This document shows, one piece after another, positions 1 through 7,814 of a stretch of DNA of 64,000 bases. This stretch comes from Streptomyces spinoverrucosus. Lineage in GTDB: Bacteria; Actinomycetota; Actinomycetes; Streptomycetales; Streptomycetaceae. The DNA is taken from NCBI RefSeq assembly GCF_015712165.1, contig NZ_JADPZX010000002.1, forward strand, positions 372,001 through 436,000. The letters run 5' to 3'. Each line of letters starts with the position of its first letter. Within the stretch, counting starts at the first letter, position 1. Position numbers and translations under genes: made by a program. The notes beneath the pieces were generated by a model, which did not search any database, had not been told where the DNA came from, and saw nothing but the letters and a program-made list of their open reading frames with translations.

Positions 1-38
1 TCATACGGCGCCGGCGCCGCGGCTTCCACGTTGCTCAT
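1..38 (-). CDS. 5' end of an unidentified gene, cut by the window edge
   Basis: An ATG on the minus strand at 38-36 begins a reading frame (MSNVEAAAPAPY) that leaves the window at its left edge. A good ribosome binding site, GGAAGG, lies about 6 bases upstream of it. The stop codon of the MarR gene is only 23 bases before this start, so the two are probably one transcript and the regulator probably controls this gene. Only 12 residues are visible, so no function can be given. Confidence 0.55.
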   Translation of the reverse strand, partial: MSNVEAAAPAPY

Positions 39-60
39 CGAGAACACCTTCCGCCTACTT

Positions 61-537
61 CTACTTGTCCGAGGCCGGGTCGTCGTCCAGGTGCTCGACC
101 ACGCGATCGGCGATCCGGGCGAGTGTTCGCAGCTCCGCCGGAGTGACATGGTCGAGGAACAGCGAACGCACCGCCTCGACATGGAGCGGGGCGGCCGCCT
201 CGATCGCCGCCCGCCCCTCCTGCGTGATCACGACGAACGCGCCACGGCCGTCTTCGGCGCACTCCTCCCGCGTCACCAGCCCACGCTTGGCCATCCGGGC
301 GATGTGATGGGACATCCGGCTCTTCTCCCACTCCACCGAGCGGGCCAGATCCACAAACCGCTGCCGGCCGTCCGGAGCGTCCGTCAGATTGACGAGCACC
401 GCGTAGTCCGCCGCCGACAGCTTCGACTCCGCCTGGAGCAGGCGTGCCAGCCGACCGCCGAGCCGCTCGTGCAGGCGCACAAAGCCCCGCCACGCATGTT
501 GCTCGTCCGCCGTCAGCCACCGCACCTTTTCCGCCAT
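61..537 (-). CDS. MarR-family transcriptional regulator
   Basis: 158 residues, the usual MarR length. The central winged helix-turn-helix covers about residues 40-105: a Leu/Ala-rich helix, then VEWEKSRMSHHIARMAKRGL as the recognition-helix region, then a beta-wing with acidic EDGRG. The flanking helices would form the dimerisation domain. It lies downstream of the NmrA-like gene (64-bp gap) and directly upstream of a gene leaving the window. A GGTTGACGC half-palindrome sits between its start and the NmrA stop and recurs at the neighbouring promoters, so autoregulation is likely. The ligand is unknown. Family assignment is firm; the regulon is inference from shared sites. Confidence 0.9.
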   Translation of the reverse strand: MAEKVRWLTADEQHAWRGFVRLHERLGGRLARLLQAESKLSAADYAVLVNLTDAPDGRQRFVDLARSVEWEKSRMSHHIARMAKRGLVTREECAEDGRGAFVVITQEGRAAIEAAAPLHVEAVRSLFLDHVTPAELRTLARIADRVVEHLDDDPASDK

Positions 538-554
538 GCAGAAAGTGTAGTCAT

Positions 555-569
555 GGTTGACGCTTCACC
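555..569. promoter_or_regulatory. Candidate MarR operator A (marR promoter)
   Basis: GGTTGACGCTTCACC, an imperfect copy of the palindrome TTGACGCGTCAA, lies 18 bp upstream of the MarR start codon. Two better copies lie in the NmrA/DoxX promoter region about 1 kb away. The position fits autorepression. Confidence 0.45.
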
Positions 570-600
570 TAGCCAGGAGGGGGCGGCCTGTCGCTGGGAC

Positions 601-1551
601 TCAGCTCGCCTTGATGTTGGATGCGTTCTCGGCCAGCCAGTCGTCGAAGCTCCTGAGCGCCGGGTTGATCTGCCGCAGCTTCTTCAGGTCGCGGGCGCCG
701 GTGAATTCCTGGTCGAAGTCGCCGTAGTACTGGAACATGTTGCCGATCTCGTCGGCCGCCGGTACGTCGAGGGCGCGGAAGACGTCGTACGGCACGGACT
801 GGAAGCGCACCGGCTCGCCGAGCGCCGCCCCCAGCTTCTCCGCGTACTGCGCACCGGTCAGGTGATCGCCGGCCAGGCTGATGGTGCGGCCGATGAACTC
901 CTGGCCGCCCTTCAGGACGGCGAGGGCCGTCCGGCCGATGTCGGCCACGTCCACGCCGGCCAGGAGCTTGCCGTCCTCCAGCGGCAGGGTCAGCGTCAGT
1001 ACGCCGTCCTCGGCGCGCTGGGGTGCCATGGCCTGCAGGAAGCCCTGGAAGAAGAAGGTCGTGTTCAGGAAGGTCGTGGGAACGCCGGCCTCGCGGAACA
1101 GACTGTTTCCTTCTCCCTTGGCGTCGAAGTGCGGCACGTTGTACCTGTCCTGCAGGACCGGCATCCGGTCGTCGTCCAGGGGCAGCAGGTCGCGGGTGTC
1201 CTCCAGCGTCGACCAGACCACATGGCGCAGCCCCGCGGACTTGGCGGCCCGGACGAGGACCTCGATCTCCTCCGTCTCCTTCGCCGCCGAGCCGTGCGCC
1301 CAGAAGTTGGTGACGAGGAAGGCACCGTAGGCACCCTCGAACGCCTTGTGCACGGTCGGCTCGTCGTGGAAGTCCGCCTCTACGACCTCGGCGCCGAGCG
1401 TGGCGAGTTCCTGGGCGGCGGCGGAGTCGGGGTTCCGGGTGAGCGCACGCACGGCGAAGCCCGCATCGGGATCGGCGAGGATCGCCCGCGCGACACCACC
1501 CCCCTGTGCGCCCGTTGCTCCGGTGACCGCGATGACCTTCTTGTCGCTCAT
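601..1551 (-). CDS. NmrA-like NAD(P)-binding protein (atypical SDR)
   Basis: 316 residues. The N-terminus has the dinucleotide-binding motif VTGATGAQGGGVARAIL (residues about 9-25), followed by RALTRNPDS, the arginine-containing second-strand segment typical of NADP-preferring NmrA/HSCARG proteins. There is no YxxxK catalytic pair, as expected of the family. Such proteins act as redox-sensing regulators or as NADPH-dependent reductases of unknown substrate. The gene is followed by the MarR gene on the same strand and is divergent from doxX. A perfect TTGACGCGTCAA palindrome lies in its promoter, which ties it to the MarR protein. Confidence 0.85.
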   Translation of the reverse strand: MSDKKVIAVTGATGAQGGGVARAILADPDAGFAVRALTRNPDSAAAQELATLGAEVVEADFHDEPTVHKAFEGAYGAFLVTNFWAHGSAAKETEEIEVLVRAAKSAGLRHVVWSTLEDTRDLLPLDDDRMPVLQDRYNVPHFDAKGEGNSLFREAGVPTTFLNTTFFFQGFLQAMAPQRAEDGVLTLTLPLEDGKLLAGVDVADIGRTALAVLKGGQEFIGRTISLAGDHLTGAQYAEKLGAALGEPVRFQSVPYDVFRALDVPAADEIGNMFQYYGDFDQEFTGARDLKKLRQINPALRSFDDWLAENASNIKAS

Positions 1552-1584
1552 ATCGACCGTCCCTGGCTGAGGGGGAATGAATTG

Positions 1585-1598
1585 GTTGACGCGTCAAC
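1585..1598. promoter_or_regulatory. Candidate MarR operator B (perfect palindrome)
   Basis: GTTGACGCGTCAAC is a perfect 14-bp palindrome 34 bp upstream of the NmrA-like gene start. It is the best copy of a motif that recurs at 555, 1697 and 1731. Binding by the adjacent MarR protein is inferred from position and recurrence. Confidence 0.6.
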
Positions 1599-1696
1599 AA
1601 CGATACACGGGAGAAACCGGCCGTCAATGACTACAGGACCATAAGGATGCGCCCCATCAGGTCATGACTCATCCATGCGACCTGATGGTTGACGCT

Positions 1697-1712
1697 GGTT
1701 GATGCGTCAACC
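1697..1712. promoter_or_regulatory. Candidate MarR operator C, preceded by a half-site
   Basis: GGTTGATGCGTCAACC is a 16-bp palindrome with one mismatched pair in the doxX/NmrA-like intergenic region. A direct half-site, GGTTGACGC, lies immediately to its left at 1687-1695, giving a possible cooperative site. Confidence 0.55.
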
Positions 1713-1730
1713 TCGTTCGCGTAATTTAGA

Positions 1731-1740
1731 TGATGCATCA
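1731..1740. promoter_or_regulatory. Candidate MarR operator D (doxX side)
   Basis: TGATGCATCA is a perfect 10-bp palindrome related to the other three sites, 61 bp upstream of the doxX start. The AT-rich TAATTTAGA just before it may belong to the doxX promoter. Confidence 0.4.
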
Positions 1741-1800
1741 ATCACATGGGCCGCAGACCCCGACCAGGCGGTGAGCAGGCCCCGATCACAAGAGGTCTCT

Positions 1801-2178
1801 GTGAACGTCGCTTTGTGGGCCGTCGCGGCCCTGCTCGCTGTCGTCTTCCTCGGTGCCGGCGCTACCAAGCTCGCCCAGACGAAGGAGAAGCTCACCGCCT
1901 CCCCGTCCATGGCCTGGGCGAACGACTTCCCGCCGGGTGCGATCAAGACGATCGGGCTGCTGGAGGTTCTCGCGGCCATCGGGCTGGTCCTGCCGGCAGC
2001 GGTGGACATCGCGCCGAGTCTGGTTCCGCTGGCCGCTTCCGGACTGGCGCTGACCATGTTCGGCGCCGCGATCACGCACGGCCGGCGCGGGGAGTTGCAG
2101 CCGGTCGTCATGAACGTGGTGCTGCTCGCCCTGGCCGGTTTCCTGGCCTGGGGCCGCTTCGGGCCGCACGCCTTCTGA
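1801..2178 (+). CDS. DoxX-like small membrane protein
   Basis: 125 residues from a GTG start preceded by AGAGG. It is predicted to have four membrane segments (about residues 4-22, 45-62, 66-85 and 100-120). It carries the DoxX-family features GAGATKLAQTKE after helix 1 and a conserved LEVLAAIGLVLP. These proteins are integral membrane proteins of unclear activity, some implicated in quinone- or thiol-linked redox homeostasis. The longer frame starting at 1699 lacks a ribosome binding site and reads through the operator region, so the GTG is preferred. It is divergent from the NmrA-like/MarR pair and shares operator-like palindromes with it. Confidence 0.8.
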   Translation: MNVALWAVAALLAVVFLGAGATKLAQTKEKLTASPSMAWANDFPPGAIKTIGLLEVLAAIGLVLPAAVDIAPSLVPLAASGLALTMFGAAITHGRRGELQPVVMNVVLLALAGFLAWGRFGPHAF

Positions 2179-2199
2179 CGCGCGGCCGCCCGGGCGTGA

Positions 2200-2245
2200 G
2201 GCTTGCGGCTTGCGGCTTGCGGCTTGCGGCTTGCGGCTTGCGGCT
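2200..2245. repeat. Heptanucleotide tandem repeat (GGCTTGC)6
   Basis: Six perfect head-to-tail copies of GGCTTGC run from 2200 to 2241, followed by a partial copy and degenerate GGATTGC-like units. The repeat is in the 146-bp gap between doxX and the next gene. The unit length is not a multiple of three and no gene crosses it. Confidence 0.9.
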
Positions 2246-2324
2246 GTGAGGATTGCGGCTGCGAGTATGGCAGTTGTCGGGAATGCGGTTGTAGATCACT
2301 CCGGCCCCGCACTACCTTCCCGAC

Positions 2325-2981
2325 GTGGATCTCTTCTCACGCTCCTGGGCGGCGTTGCGCACGGCGGTCGCCGGGCTCCCGGACGAGGACTTCGCTCAGC
2401 CGTCCGGCTGTAGCGGCTGGCTCGTGCGGGACCTGGTGTGTCATCTGGTCATCGACGCTCAGGACGTCCTGATCACCCTCGCGACGCCCGCCGACACGGA
2501 ACCGACCCGAAACGCGGTGACCTACTGGGAGATCGCCGACATGCCGCCGACCGGCGACGACCCACTCGACGCGCTGATCGTCCGGCTGGCGGCCGCGTAC
2601 GAGGAGCCCCGGCTGCTGAAGTTCCACCTCGACGACGTCGGCTCCGCCGCCGGCCGCGCCGCCGAACTCGCCGACCCGGAGCTCCGGGTCAGCACCCGCG
2701 ACCAGGTCCTCACCGCGGGCGACTACCTCTCGGCGTACGTCCTGGAGTGGACGCTGCACCACCTGGACCTGGTCGCCCACCTCCCGAACGCGGCGGGACC
2801 GCCCGCCGAGGGGCTCGCCCGGACCCGCGGGATGCTGGAGCAGATCGCCGGGAGCGCGTTCCCCTCGTCGTTCTCCGACGAGGACGCGCTGCTGGTCGGC
2901 ACCGGGCGGCGCGCCCCGACCGACGCGGAGCGGGCCGAACTGGGCGAGCAGGCCGCGAAACTCCCGCTCTACCTTGGGTGA
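2325..2981 (+). CDS. DinB / mycothiol-dependent maleylpyruvate isomerase-like protein
   Basis: 218 residues from a GTG start. The N-terminal helical-bundle domain resembles the MDMPI_N/DinB fold. A His at about residue 40 (VRDLVCHLV) and the pair E141/H145 (VLEWTLHHLDL) match the His-Glu-His divalent-metal triad of that family. Members use mycothiol as a cofactor in isomerase or transferase reactions in actinobacteria; the substrate here is unknown. It converges with yjbQ, 30 bp away. The start is set by the family N-terminus WAALRTAVAGLPDEDF; only a weak ribosome binding site is visible. Confidence 0.8.
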   Translation: MDLFSRSWAALRTAVAGLPDEDFAQPSGCSGWLVRDLVCHLVIDAQDVLITLATPADTEPTRNAVTYWEIADMPPTGDDPLDALIVRLAAAYEEPRLLKFHLDDVGSAAGRAAELADPELRVSTRDQVLTAGDYLSAYVLEWTLHHLDLVAHLPNAAGPPAEGLARTRGMLEQIAGSAFPSSFSDEDALLVGTGRRAPTDAERAELGEQAAKLPLYLG

Positions 2982-3011
2982 TTGTCCGACCTGACGGCGG
3001 AGGTCCATAGG

Positions 3012-3437
3012 TCACCCTGCAAGAAAGCTGAAACGCACCTTTCGCTCTGGATTGTCCTTATTTGTATCCACCAGGCACACCGACTGCCACGTCCCCAGTT
3101 CCAGCCGCCCACCCACCACCGGCAGGGTCGCGTGGGGCGGGACGATCGCCGGGAGGACGTGGTCGCGGCCGTGACCGGGGCTGCCGTGGCGGTGCTGCCA
3201 GCGGTCGTCGGCGGGGAGCAGGGTGTGCAGGGTGGTGAGGAGGTCGTCGTCGCTGCCGGCGCCCGTCTCGATGATCGCGATTCCGGCGGTCGCGTGCGGG
3301 ACGAAGACGTTGAGCAGGCCGTCACGGCCCGCCGCCACCTCCCTCAGGAAGGTCTCGCAGTCACGGGTGAGGTCGACGACCGTCTCCTCGGAGCCGGAGG
3401 CGACCTGGAGCACTCGGGTGGTGAACGCGTCTGACAT
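3012..3437 (-). CDS. YjbQ family protein (UPF0047)
   Basis: About 141 residues. It shows the conserved YjbQ features: FVPHATAGIAIIETG in the middle, the histidine-rich WQHRHGSPGHGRDHVLPAI, and the C-terminal GTWQSVCLVD. Homologues have weak thiamine-phosphate-synthase-like activity in vitro, with unclear physiological role. The ATG at 3437 is preferred because GGATGGGAG lies just upstream; the ATG at 3455 would be almost directly abutted by its GAGGG. Confidence 0.85.
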   Translation of the reverse strand: MSDAFTTRVLQVASGSEETVVDLTRDCETFLREVAAGRDGLLNVFVPHATAGIAIIETGAGSDDDLLTTLHTLLPADDRWQHRHGSPGHGRDHVLPAIVPPHATLPVVGGRLELGTWQSVCLVDTNKDNPERKVRFSFLAG

Positions 3438-3560
3438 GCTCCCATCCTGACTCATCCCTCAGGGTCCGCGCCCGAGCGGCCGCCCGGAAGCTGATACGAG
3501 CGGCCCACTTCGCGAGACGCCCGTTGACCGGGAACACGCCATCTGGCTACGTTCGGCGGC

Positions 3561-3644
3561 ATGTTGTGTTCAGCTCTGCTCACCACGCGCGGTCATATCG
3601 ACCTGCTGCGGGTGGCCTCCGCCGCGTGTCGCCGCGGCCGCTGA
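3561..3644 (+). CDS. Cys-containing leader peptide upstream of the sulfonate locus
   Basis: A 27-residue ORF (ATG 3561 to TGA 3644) whose peptide ends in RGHIDLLRVASAACRRGR. This RxHIDLxRVxSAxC pattern is characteristic of the small putative leader peptides that precede sulfur-assimilation and sulfonate/sulfate transport operons in Streptomyces. It has Cys at positions 3 and 23, the second near the end of the ORF as expected for a cysteine-responsive attenuator. A strong hairpin follows 30 bp downstream and the ssu genes begin at 3860. Recognition rests on the motif and position; expression is not shown. Confidence 0.75.
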   Translation: MLCSALLTTRGHIDLLRVASAACRRGR

Positions 3645-3674
3645 CGCCTTCTTCTCTCTCGGCTTTCTGCCTGT

Positions 3675-3708
3675 ACCCACCCTCCGGACGCCGGGTGTCC
3701 GGGTGGGT
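3675..3708 (+). promoter_or_regulatory. Hairpin downstream of the leader peptide (attenuator candidate)
   Basis: ACCCACCC at 3675-3682 pairs with GGGTGGGT at 3701-3708, and CGGAC (3685-3689) pairs with GTCCG (3697-3701 region), giving a long GC stem with a 2-nt bulge. No clear U tract follows. It lies between the Cys leader peptide and ssuC, where a transcription attenuator or ribosome-stalling switch would be expected. Mechanism is inference. Confidence 0.45.
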
Positions 3709-3859
3709 GAACTGATCCTTCCCTGAGCGGGCAGGAGCGCACAGGCTTCCGCCGACCGCTACCGCCTCCCCTTGTCCTGCACCGGCGCATCGCCCTGTCG
3801 CCTTATCGCTGTATCTCCGTATCGCTGTATTGCCGTACGGCCGCATCCCTGGAGCAGCC

Positions 3860-4324
3860 ATGAGTATCAGCCATGCCCCACCCAGCTCTCCTGAACCGAC
3901 ATTTCGCCTATATCGCTGGATCAGACGGGGTCGCCCGGCAAAGACGCCGACCCCGACCTCCGCCTCGAACACCTCGTCCCCCGCCTCCTCGCACCGCACC
4001 CGCGTCCCCCGCTGGCTCCGCCGCACCACCGGCCCTCTCCTGCTGCTCGCCCTCTGGCAACTCCTCAGCTCCACCGGCGTCCTGACCCCCGACGTGCTCG
4101 CCGCACCCGGCCGCATCGCCCAGGTCGCCGGCGACCTGATCGCCGACGGCTCGCTGCCCTCCGCCATGGCGACCTCGCTGCAGCGCGTGGCTGCCGGGCT
4201 GCTGCTGGGTACCGTGATCGGCACCGGACTCGCCCTGGTCGCCGGGTTGTTCCGGATCGGCGAGGACCTGGTGGACGCCTCGGTGCAGATGCTGCGGACA
4301 GTGCCGTTCGTGGGGCTCATTCCT
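3860..4324 (+). pseudogene. ssuC: ssuC 5' half (sulfonate ABC permease, truncated)
   Basis: ATG at 3860, then a Pro/Ser/Thr-rich cytoplasmic segment, then LLLLALWQLLSSTGV (first membrane helix) and the permease core through LLLGTVIGTGLALVAG and QMLRTVPFVGLIP. In SsuC-type permeases this last motif continues into the EAA loop and three or more further helices. Here the frame runs after GLIP into unrelated Pro/Arg-rich sequence, which is ssuA read in the wrong frame. About 155 of the usual roughly 280 residues remain and the EAA loop that contacts the ATPase is missing, so the product cannot be functional. No ssuB is present. Confidence 0.85.
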
Positions 4325-5295
4325 GCGTCGGAACCTCGGCGGCCGACTCCTCGTCCGGCGGCGGAACCGGCGGTCAGGGTTCCCTCACACTCAACGTCGG
4401 TGACCAGAAGGGTGGTTCCGAGGCGGTGCTGCGCGCCGCCGGTGAACTCGACGACCTCGGCTACCGGATCAAGTGGTCCACCTTCACCTCCGGCCCGCCC
4501 CTGCTGGAGGCCGTCAACGCCAAGGCCGTCGACATCGGCGGGGTGGGCAACACCCCGCCGGTGTTCGCCGCCGGCGCCGGTTCGAAGATCACGGTCGTGG
4601 CCGCCTGGCACGGCACGTCCAAGGGCGACACCATCCTCGTACCGAACGACTCGAAGCTGACGACACCCGCGCAGCTCAAGGGCAGGTCCGTTGCCGTCGC
4701 GCAGGGTTCGTCGGCGCACTACCAGCTGATCGCCTCGCTGCGGAAGGCCGGGCTCGGCCTCGGTGACATCGACGTCAAGTACCTGCAGCCCGCCGACGCG
4801 CTGGCCGCGTTCACCAGCGGCAAGGTGGACGCGTGGGCCGTCTGGGACCCGTACACCTCACAGGTCCTCCAGGCCGGGCAGGGCCGCGTCCTCACCACGG
4901 GCGACGGGGTGACCAACGGGCTGAACTTCCAGGTGGCGGCACCGGGCGCGCTACGGGACAAGCGGAAGTCGGCGGCCATCGAGGACTACCTGGAACGGCT
5001 GCGGCGCGCCCAGGACTGGGTGTTCGAGCATCCCGAGGAGTGGGCCAAGGTGTGGGCGAAGGACACAGGTCTGCCGTACGAGGTGGCGCTCGCCTCTGTC
5101 GAACGCACCAACGCCTCCCGCGTCCCGGTCGCCGTCGACGAACCCCTGATCGCGTCCGAGCAGGCGATCGTGGACGCCTTCGCCGAACTGAAGCTGATTC
5201 CGGCCAAGGTCGACTTCGCCGACTTCGTCGACCGGCGCTTCAACCGTGACCTGCCCCCGTCGACGTCCGCTCCCCGCGTCCTCAAGGAGAAGTGA
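4322..5295 (+). pseudogene. ssuA: ssuA without signal peptide (sulfonate-binding lipoprotein remnant)
   Basis: In frame 1 the sequence reads SCVGTSAADSSSGGG, an evident lipobox Cys and linker, then the mature SsuA/NMT1-like binding protein: LTLNVGDQKGGSEAVLRAAG, FTSGPPLLEAVNAKAVDIGG, GSSAHYQLIASL and DAWAVWDPYT, ending at 5295. The signal peptide and start codon are missing because the coding sequence is fused directly to the middle of ssuC. The first in-frame start is a GTG at 4426, inside the first beta strand. The mature part appears otherwise intact, so the lesion is probably recent. Without export and a permease it should not support uptake. Confidence 0.85.
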
Positions 5296-5296
5296 G

Positions 5297-6454
5297 ATGA
5301 CCGTCCGTCTCCACTGGTTTCTGCCGACGGGCGGCGACGGCCGCACGCTCGTGGACCGGCATGCGTACGCCCTCAACGACGCCGGCGCGGCCGGAAAGGT
5401 CGGCGGGGTGCGCCCGCCGGACCTCGACTATCTCGCCCAGATCGCCAAGGCGGCCGAGCAGTTGGGCTTCGAGGCGGTGCTGACGCCGACCGGCACCTGG
5501 TGCGAGGACGCCTGGCTGACCACCGTGGCCCTCGCCCAGCACACCGAGCGGCTGAAGTTCCTGGTCGCCTTCCGGCCCGGTGTGATCTCGCCGACCCTCG
5601 CCGCGCAGATGGCGGCGACCTATCAGCGCCTCACCCACGGGCGGCTGCTGCTCAACGTCGTCACCGGCGGCGACTCCGCCGAGCAGCGCCGCTTCGGCGA
5701 CCACCTCGACCACGACGAGCGGTACGCCCGTACCGACGAGTTCCTGTCGGTCGTACGAGGGGTGTGGCAGGGGCGGCCGTACGACTTCCGCGGCACCCAC
5801 TACGACGTCGAGGGCGGGCTGGCGGCGCTGCCGCCCGAGCCGCTGCCGCAGCTGTTCTTCGGCGGGTCGTCGGCGGCGGCCGGGCCGGTCGCCGCGCGGC
5901 ACGCCGATGTGTATCTGACCTGGGGCGAGCCGCCCGCCCAGGTCGCGGAGAAGATCGGCTGGATCCGCACGCCGGCCCGTCGCGAGGGCCGCGCCGTCCG
6001 CTTCGGCATCCGCCTTCACACCATCTCGCGCGACTCCTCCGCCGAGGCCTGGACGGTGGCGCACCGGCTGCTGGACGACCTCGACGCCGACACGATCGCC
6101 GCGGCTCAGGCAGCCCTCGGGCGCAGCGAGTCGGTGGGGCAGCGGCGGATGCTGGCGCTGCACGGGGGCTCGCGGGAGCAGCTGGAGATCTACCCGAACC
6201 TCTGGGCGGGTGTCGGTCTCGTGCGCGGCGGCGCGGGGACCGCCCTGGTCGGCAGCCATGCCGAGGTCGCCGACCGGATCGCGGAGTACCACGCGCTGGG
6301 GATCGAGCACTTCGTGCTCTCCGGCTATCCGCATCTGGAGGAGGCGTACTGGTTCGGGGAGGGGGTGATTCCGGAGCTGGCGGCGCGGGGGCTGCTGGAG
6401 GGTTCGGCCGACGCGGCCGGCGGTGCGCCGTTGCTCGTGGCGGGAGGGCGGTGA
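5297..6454 (+). CDS. ssuD: FMNH2-dependent alkanesulfonate monooxygenase (LLM class)
   Basis: 385 residues, luciferase-like TIM barrel. Family signatures are MTVRLHWFLPTGGDG at the N-terminus, QLGFEAVLTPTGTWCEDAW, LKFLVAFRPGVISPTLAAQM and RLLLNVVTGGD, matching SsuD-type enzymes that release sulfite from alkanesulfonates using FMNH2 and O2. AAGGAGAAG at the end of ssuA serves as its ribosome binding site and the gap is one base, so it was part of the ssu operon. The enzyme is intact although its transporter is not. Close relatives (SfnG, MsuD, dimethylsulfone enzymes) cannot be excluded. Confidence 0.85.
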   Translation: MTVRLHWFLPTGGDGRTLVDRHAYALNDAGAAGKVGGVRPPDLDYLAQIAKAAEQLGFEAVLTPTGTWCEDAWLTTVALAQHTERLKFLVAFRPGVISPTLAAQMAATYQRLTHGRLLLNVVTGGDSAEQRRFGDHLDHDERYARTDEFLSVVRGVWQGRPYDFRGTHYDVEGGLAALPPEPLPQLFFGGSSAAAGPVAARHADVYLTWGEPPAQVAEKIGWIRTPARREGRAVRFGIRLHTISRDSSAEAWTVAHRLLDDLDADTIAAAQAALGRSESVGQRRMLALHGGSREQLEIYPNLWAGVGLVRGGAGTALVGSHAEVADRIAEYHALGIEHFVLSGYPHLEEAYWFGEGVIPELAARGLLEGSADAAGGAPLLVAGGR

Positions 6455-6514
6455 TGCCGACGGCCCCGGGCTCGCGGCGGGAAGATCCACGGCCTTCGCA
6501 CTGTTCGTAGAAGC

Positions 6515-7600
6515 GTGAACAACACGCGCGAGGTCGAGGTAGTCGTCATAGGCGCTGGTCAGGCCGGTCTGGCCGGCGCCTATCACCTGCGGCGGACCGG
6601 GTTCGAGCCGGACCGTGACTTCGTCGTGCTGGACCACGCCCCCGGCCCGGGTGGCGCCTGGCAGTTCCGGTGGGCCTCGCTGACGTACGGCAAGGTGCAC
6701 GGGATGCACGCGTTGCCGGGGATGGAGCTGACGGACGCGGATCCGGCGCGGCCGTCGTCGGAGGTCATCCGGGAGTACTTCGCCGCGTACGAGCGGGAGT
6801 TCGACCTGCGGGTACGGCGGCCGGTCGACGTACGGGCCGTCCGGGAGGGCCCGGGCGGGCGGCTGCTGGTCGAGACCTCCGTCGGCGACTGGGCCACGCG
6901 GGCGCTGATCAACGCGACCGGGACCTGGGACCGGCCGTTCTGGCCGCGCTATCCCGGTCAGGAGACCTTCCGCGGGCGGCAGTTGCACACGGCGCAATAC
7001 CCCGGGCCCGAGGAGTTCGCCGGGCAACGGGTGGTCGTGGTCGGCGGGGGCGCCTCCGGCACCCAGCATCTGCTGGAGATCGCCCCGTACGCGGCCGCCA
7101 CCACCTGGGTGACCCGCAGGCCACCGGTCTTCCGCGAGGGGCCTTTCGACGAGAACGCCGGACGCGCGGCGGTCGCCCTGGTGGAGGAGCGGGTACGGCA
7201 GGGGCTGCCGCCGAGGAGTGTGGTGTCCGTGACGGGCCTGCCGCTGAACGACGCCATTCGGCGGGGGCTGGCGGACGGGGTGCTGGACCGGCAGCCGATG
7301 TTCGACCGGATCACTCCGGACGGCGTGGAGTGGAAGGACGGGCGGCATGTCGACGCCGACGTCATCCTCTGGGCGACCGGCTTCCGGCCCGCCATCGAGC
7401 ACCTCGCGCCGCTGCGGCTGCGGGAGCCGGGCGGCGGCATCCGGGTGGACGGCACGCGTGCGGTCGCCGATCCGCGTGTCCACCTCGTCGGCTACGGTCC
7501 GTCGGCCAGCACCATCGGCGCCAACCGGGCCGGACGGGCGGCGGTGCGGGACATCAGGCGACTGCTGGCCGAGGCGGAGGGTGAAGCGGTCGCCGCGTGA
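6515..7600 (+). CDS. Flavin-containing NAD(P)/FAD oxidoreductase (CzcO-like)
   Basis: 361 residues from a GTG start. An N-terminal FAD motif, VVIGAGQAGLAGAYHLRR (about residues 10-27), and a second, internal dinucleotide motif VVVVGGGASGTQHLLEIA (about 170-187) give the two-Rossmann architecture of flavin-containing monooxygenases. The C-terminal ILWATGFRPAIEHL is the usual ATGF segment. It lies 60 bp after ssuD on the same strand, so an organosulfur or related oxygenation role is plausible but inferred. The 214 bp after it (to 7814) show no gene. Confidence 0.8.
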   Translation: MNNTREVEVVVIGAGQAGLAGAYHLRRTGFEPDRDFVVLDHAPGPGGAWQFRWASLTYGKVHGMHALPGMELTDADPARPSSEVIREYFAAYEREFDLRVRRPVDVRAVREGPGGRLLVETSVGDWATRALINATGTWDRPFWPRYPGQETFRGRQLHTAQYPGPEEFAGQRVVVVGGGASGTQHLLEIAPYAAATTWVTRRPPVFREGPFDENAGRAAVALVEERVRQGLPPRSVVSVTGLPLNDAIRRGLADGVLDRQPMFDRITPDGVEWKDGRHVDADVILWATGFRPAIEHLAPLRLREPGGGIRVDGTRAVADPRVHLVGYGPSASTIGANRAGRAAVRDIRRLLAEAEGEAVAA

Positions 7601-7814
7601 TCGAGCGCTGATACGGGACGCAGGGCGCCGGCGCCGCGAATTCGCTGCCGTTACGGGCGACCCGGGCGCCCGCGGCCCGGCAAGTGCGGCGCGCCCCGGC
7701 CGGTCACTGGGCGCGGACGCCGGAAACCTGGCACCGGGCGCCGCGAATCCGCCGCCGCAAGGGGCCGCGGGGCCGCCCAGGACGAACAGGCACCGGTCTT
7801 GATGCCCCGTCGCC

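Noticed and set aside
31..1644. A 537-codon plus-strand frame opposite the MarR and NmrA-like genes
   Set aside because: Antisense artefact: Arg/Val/Leu-rich sequence without any family motif, lying over two well-supported genes.
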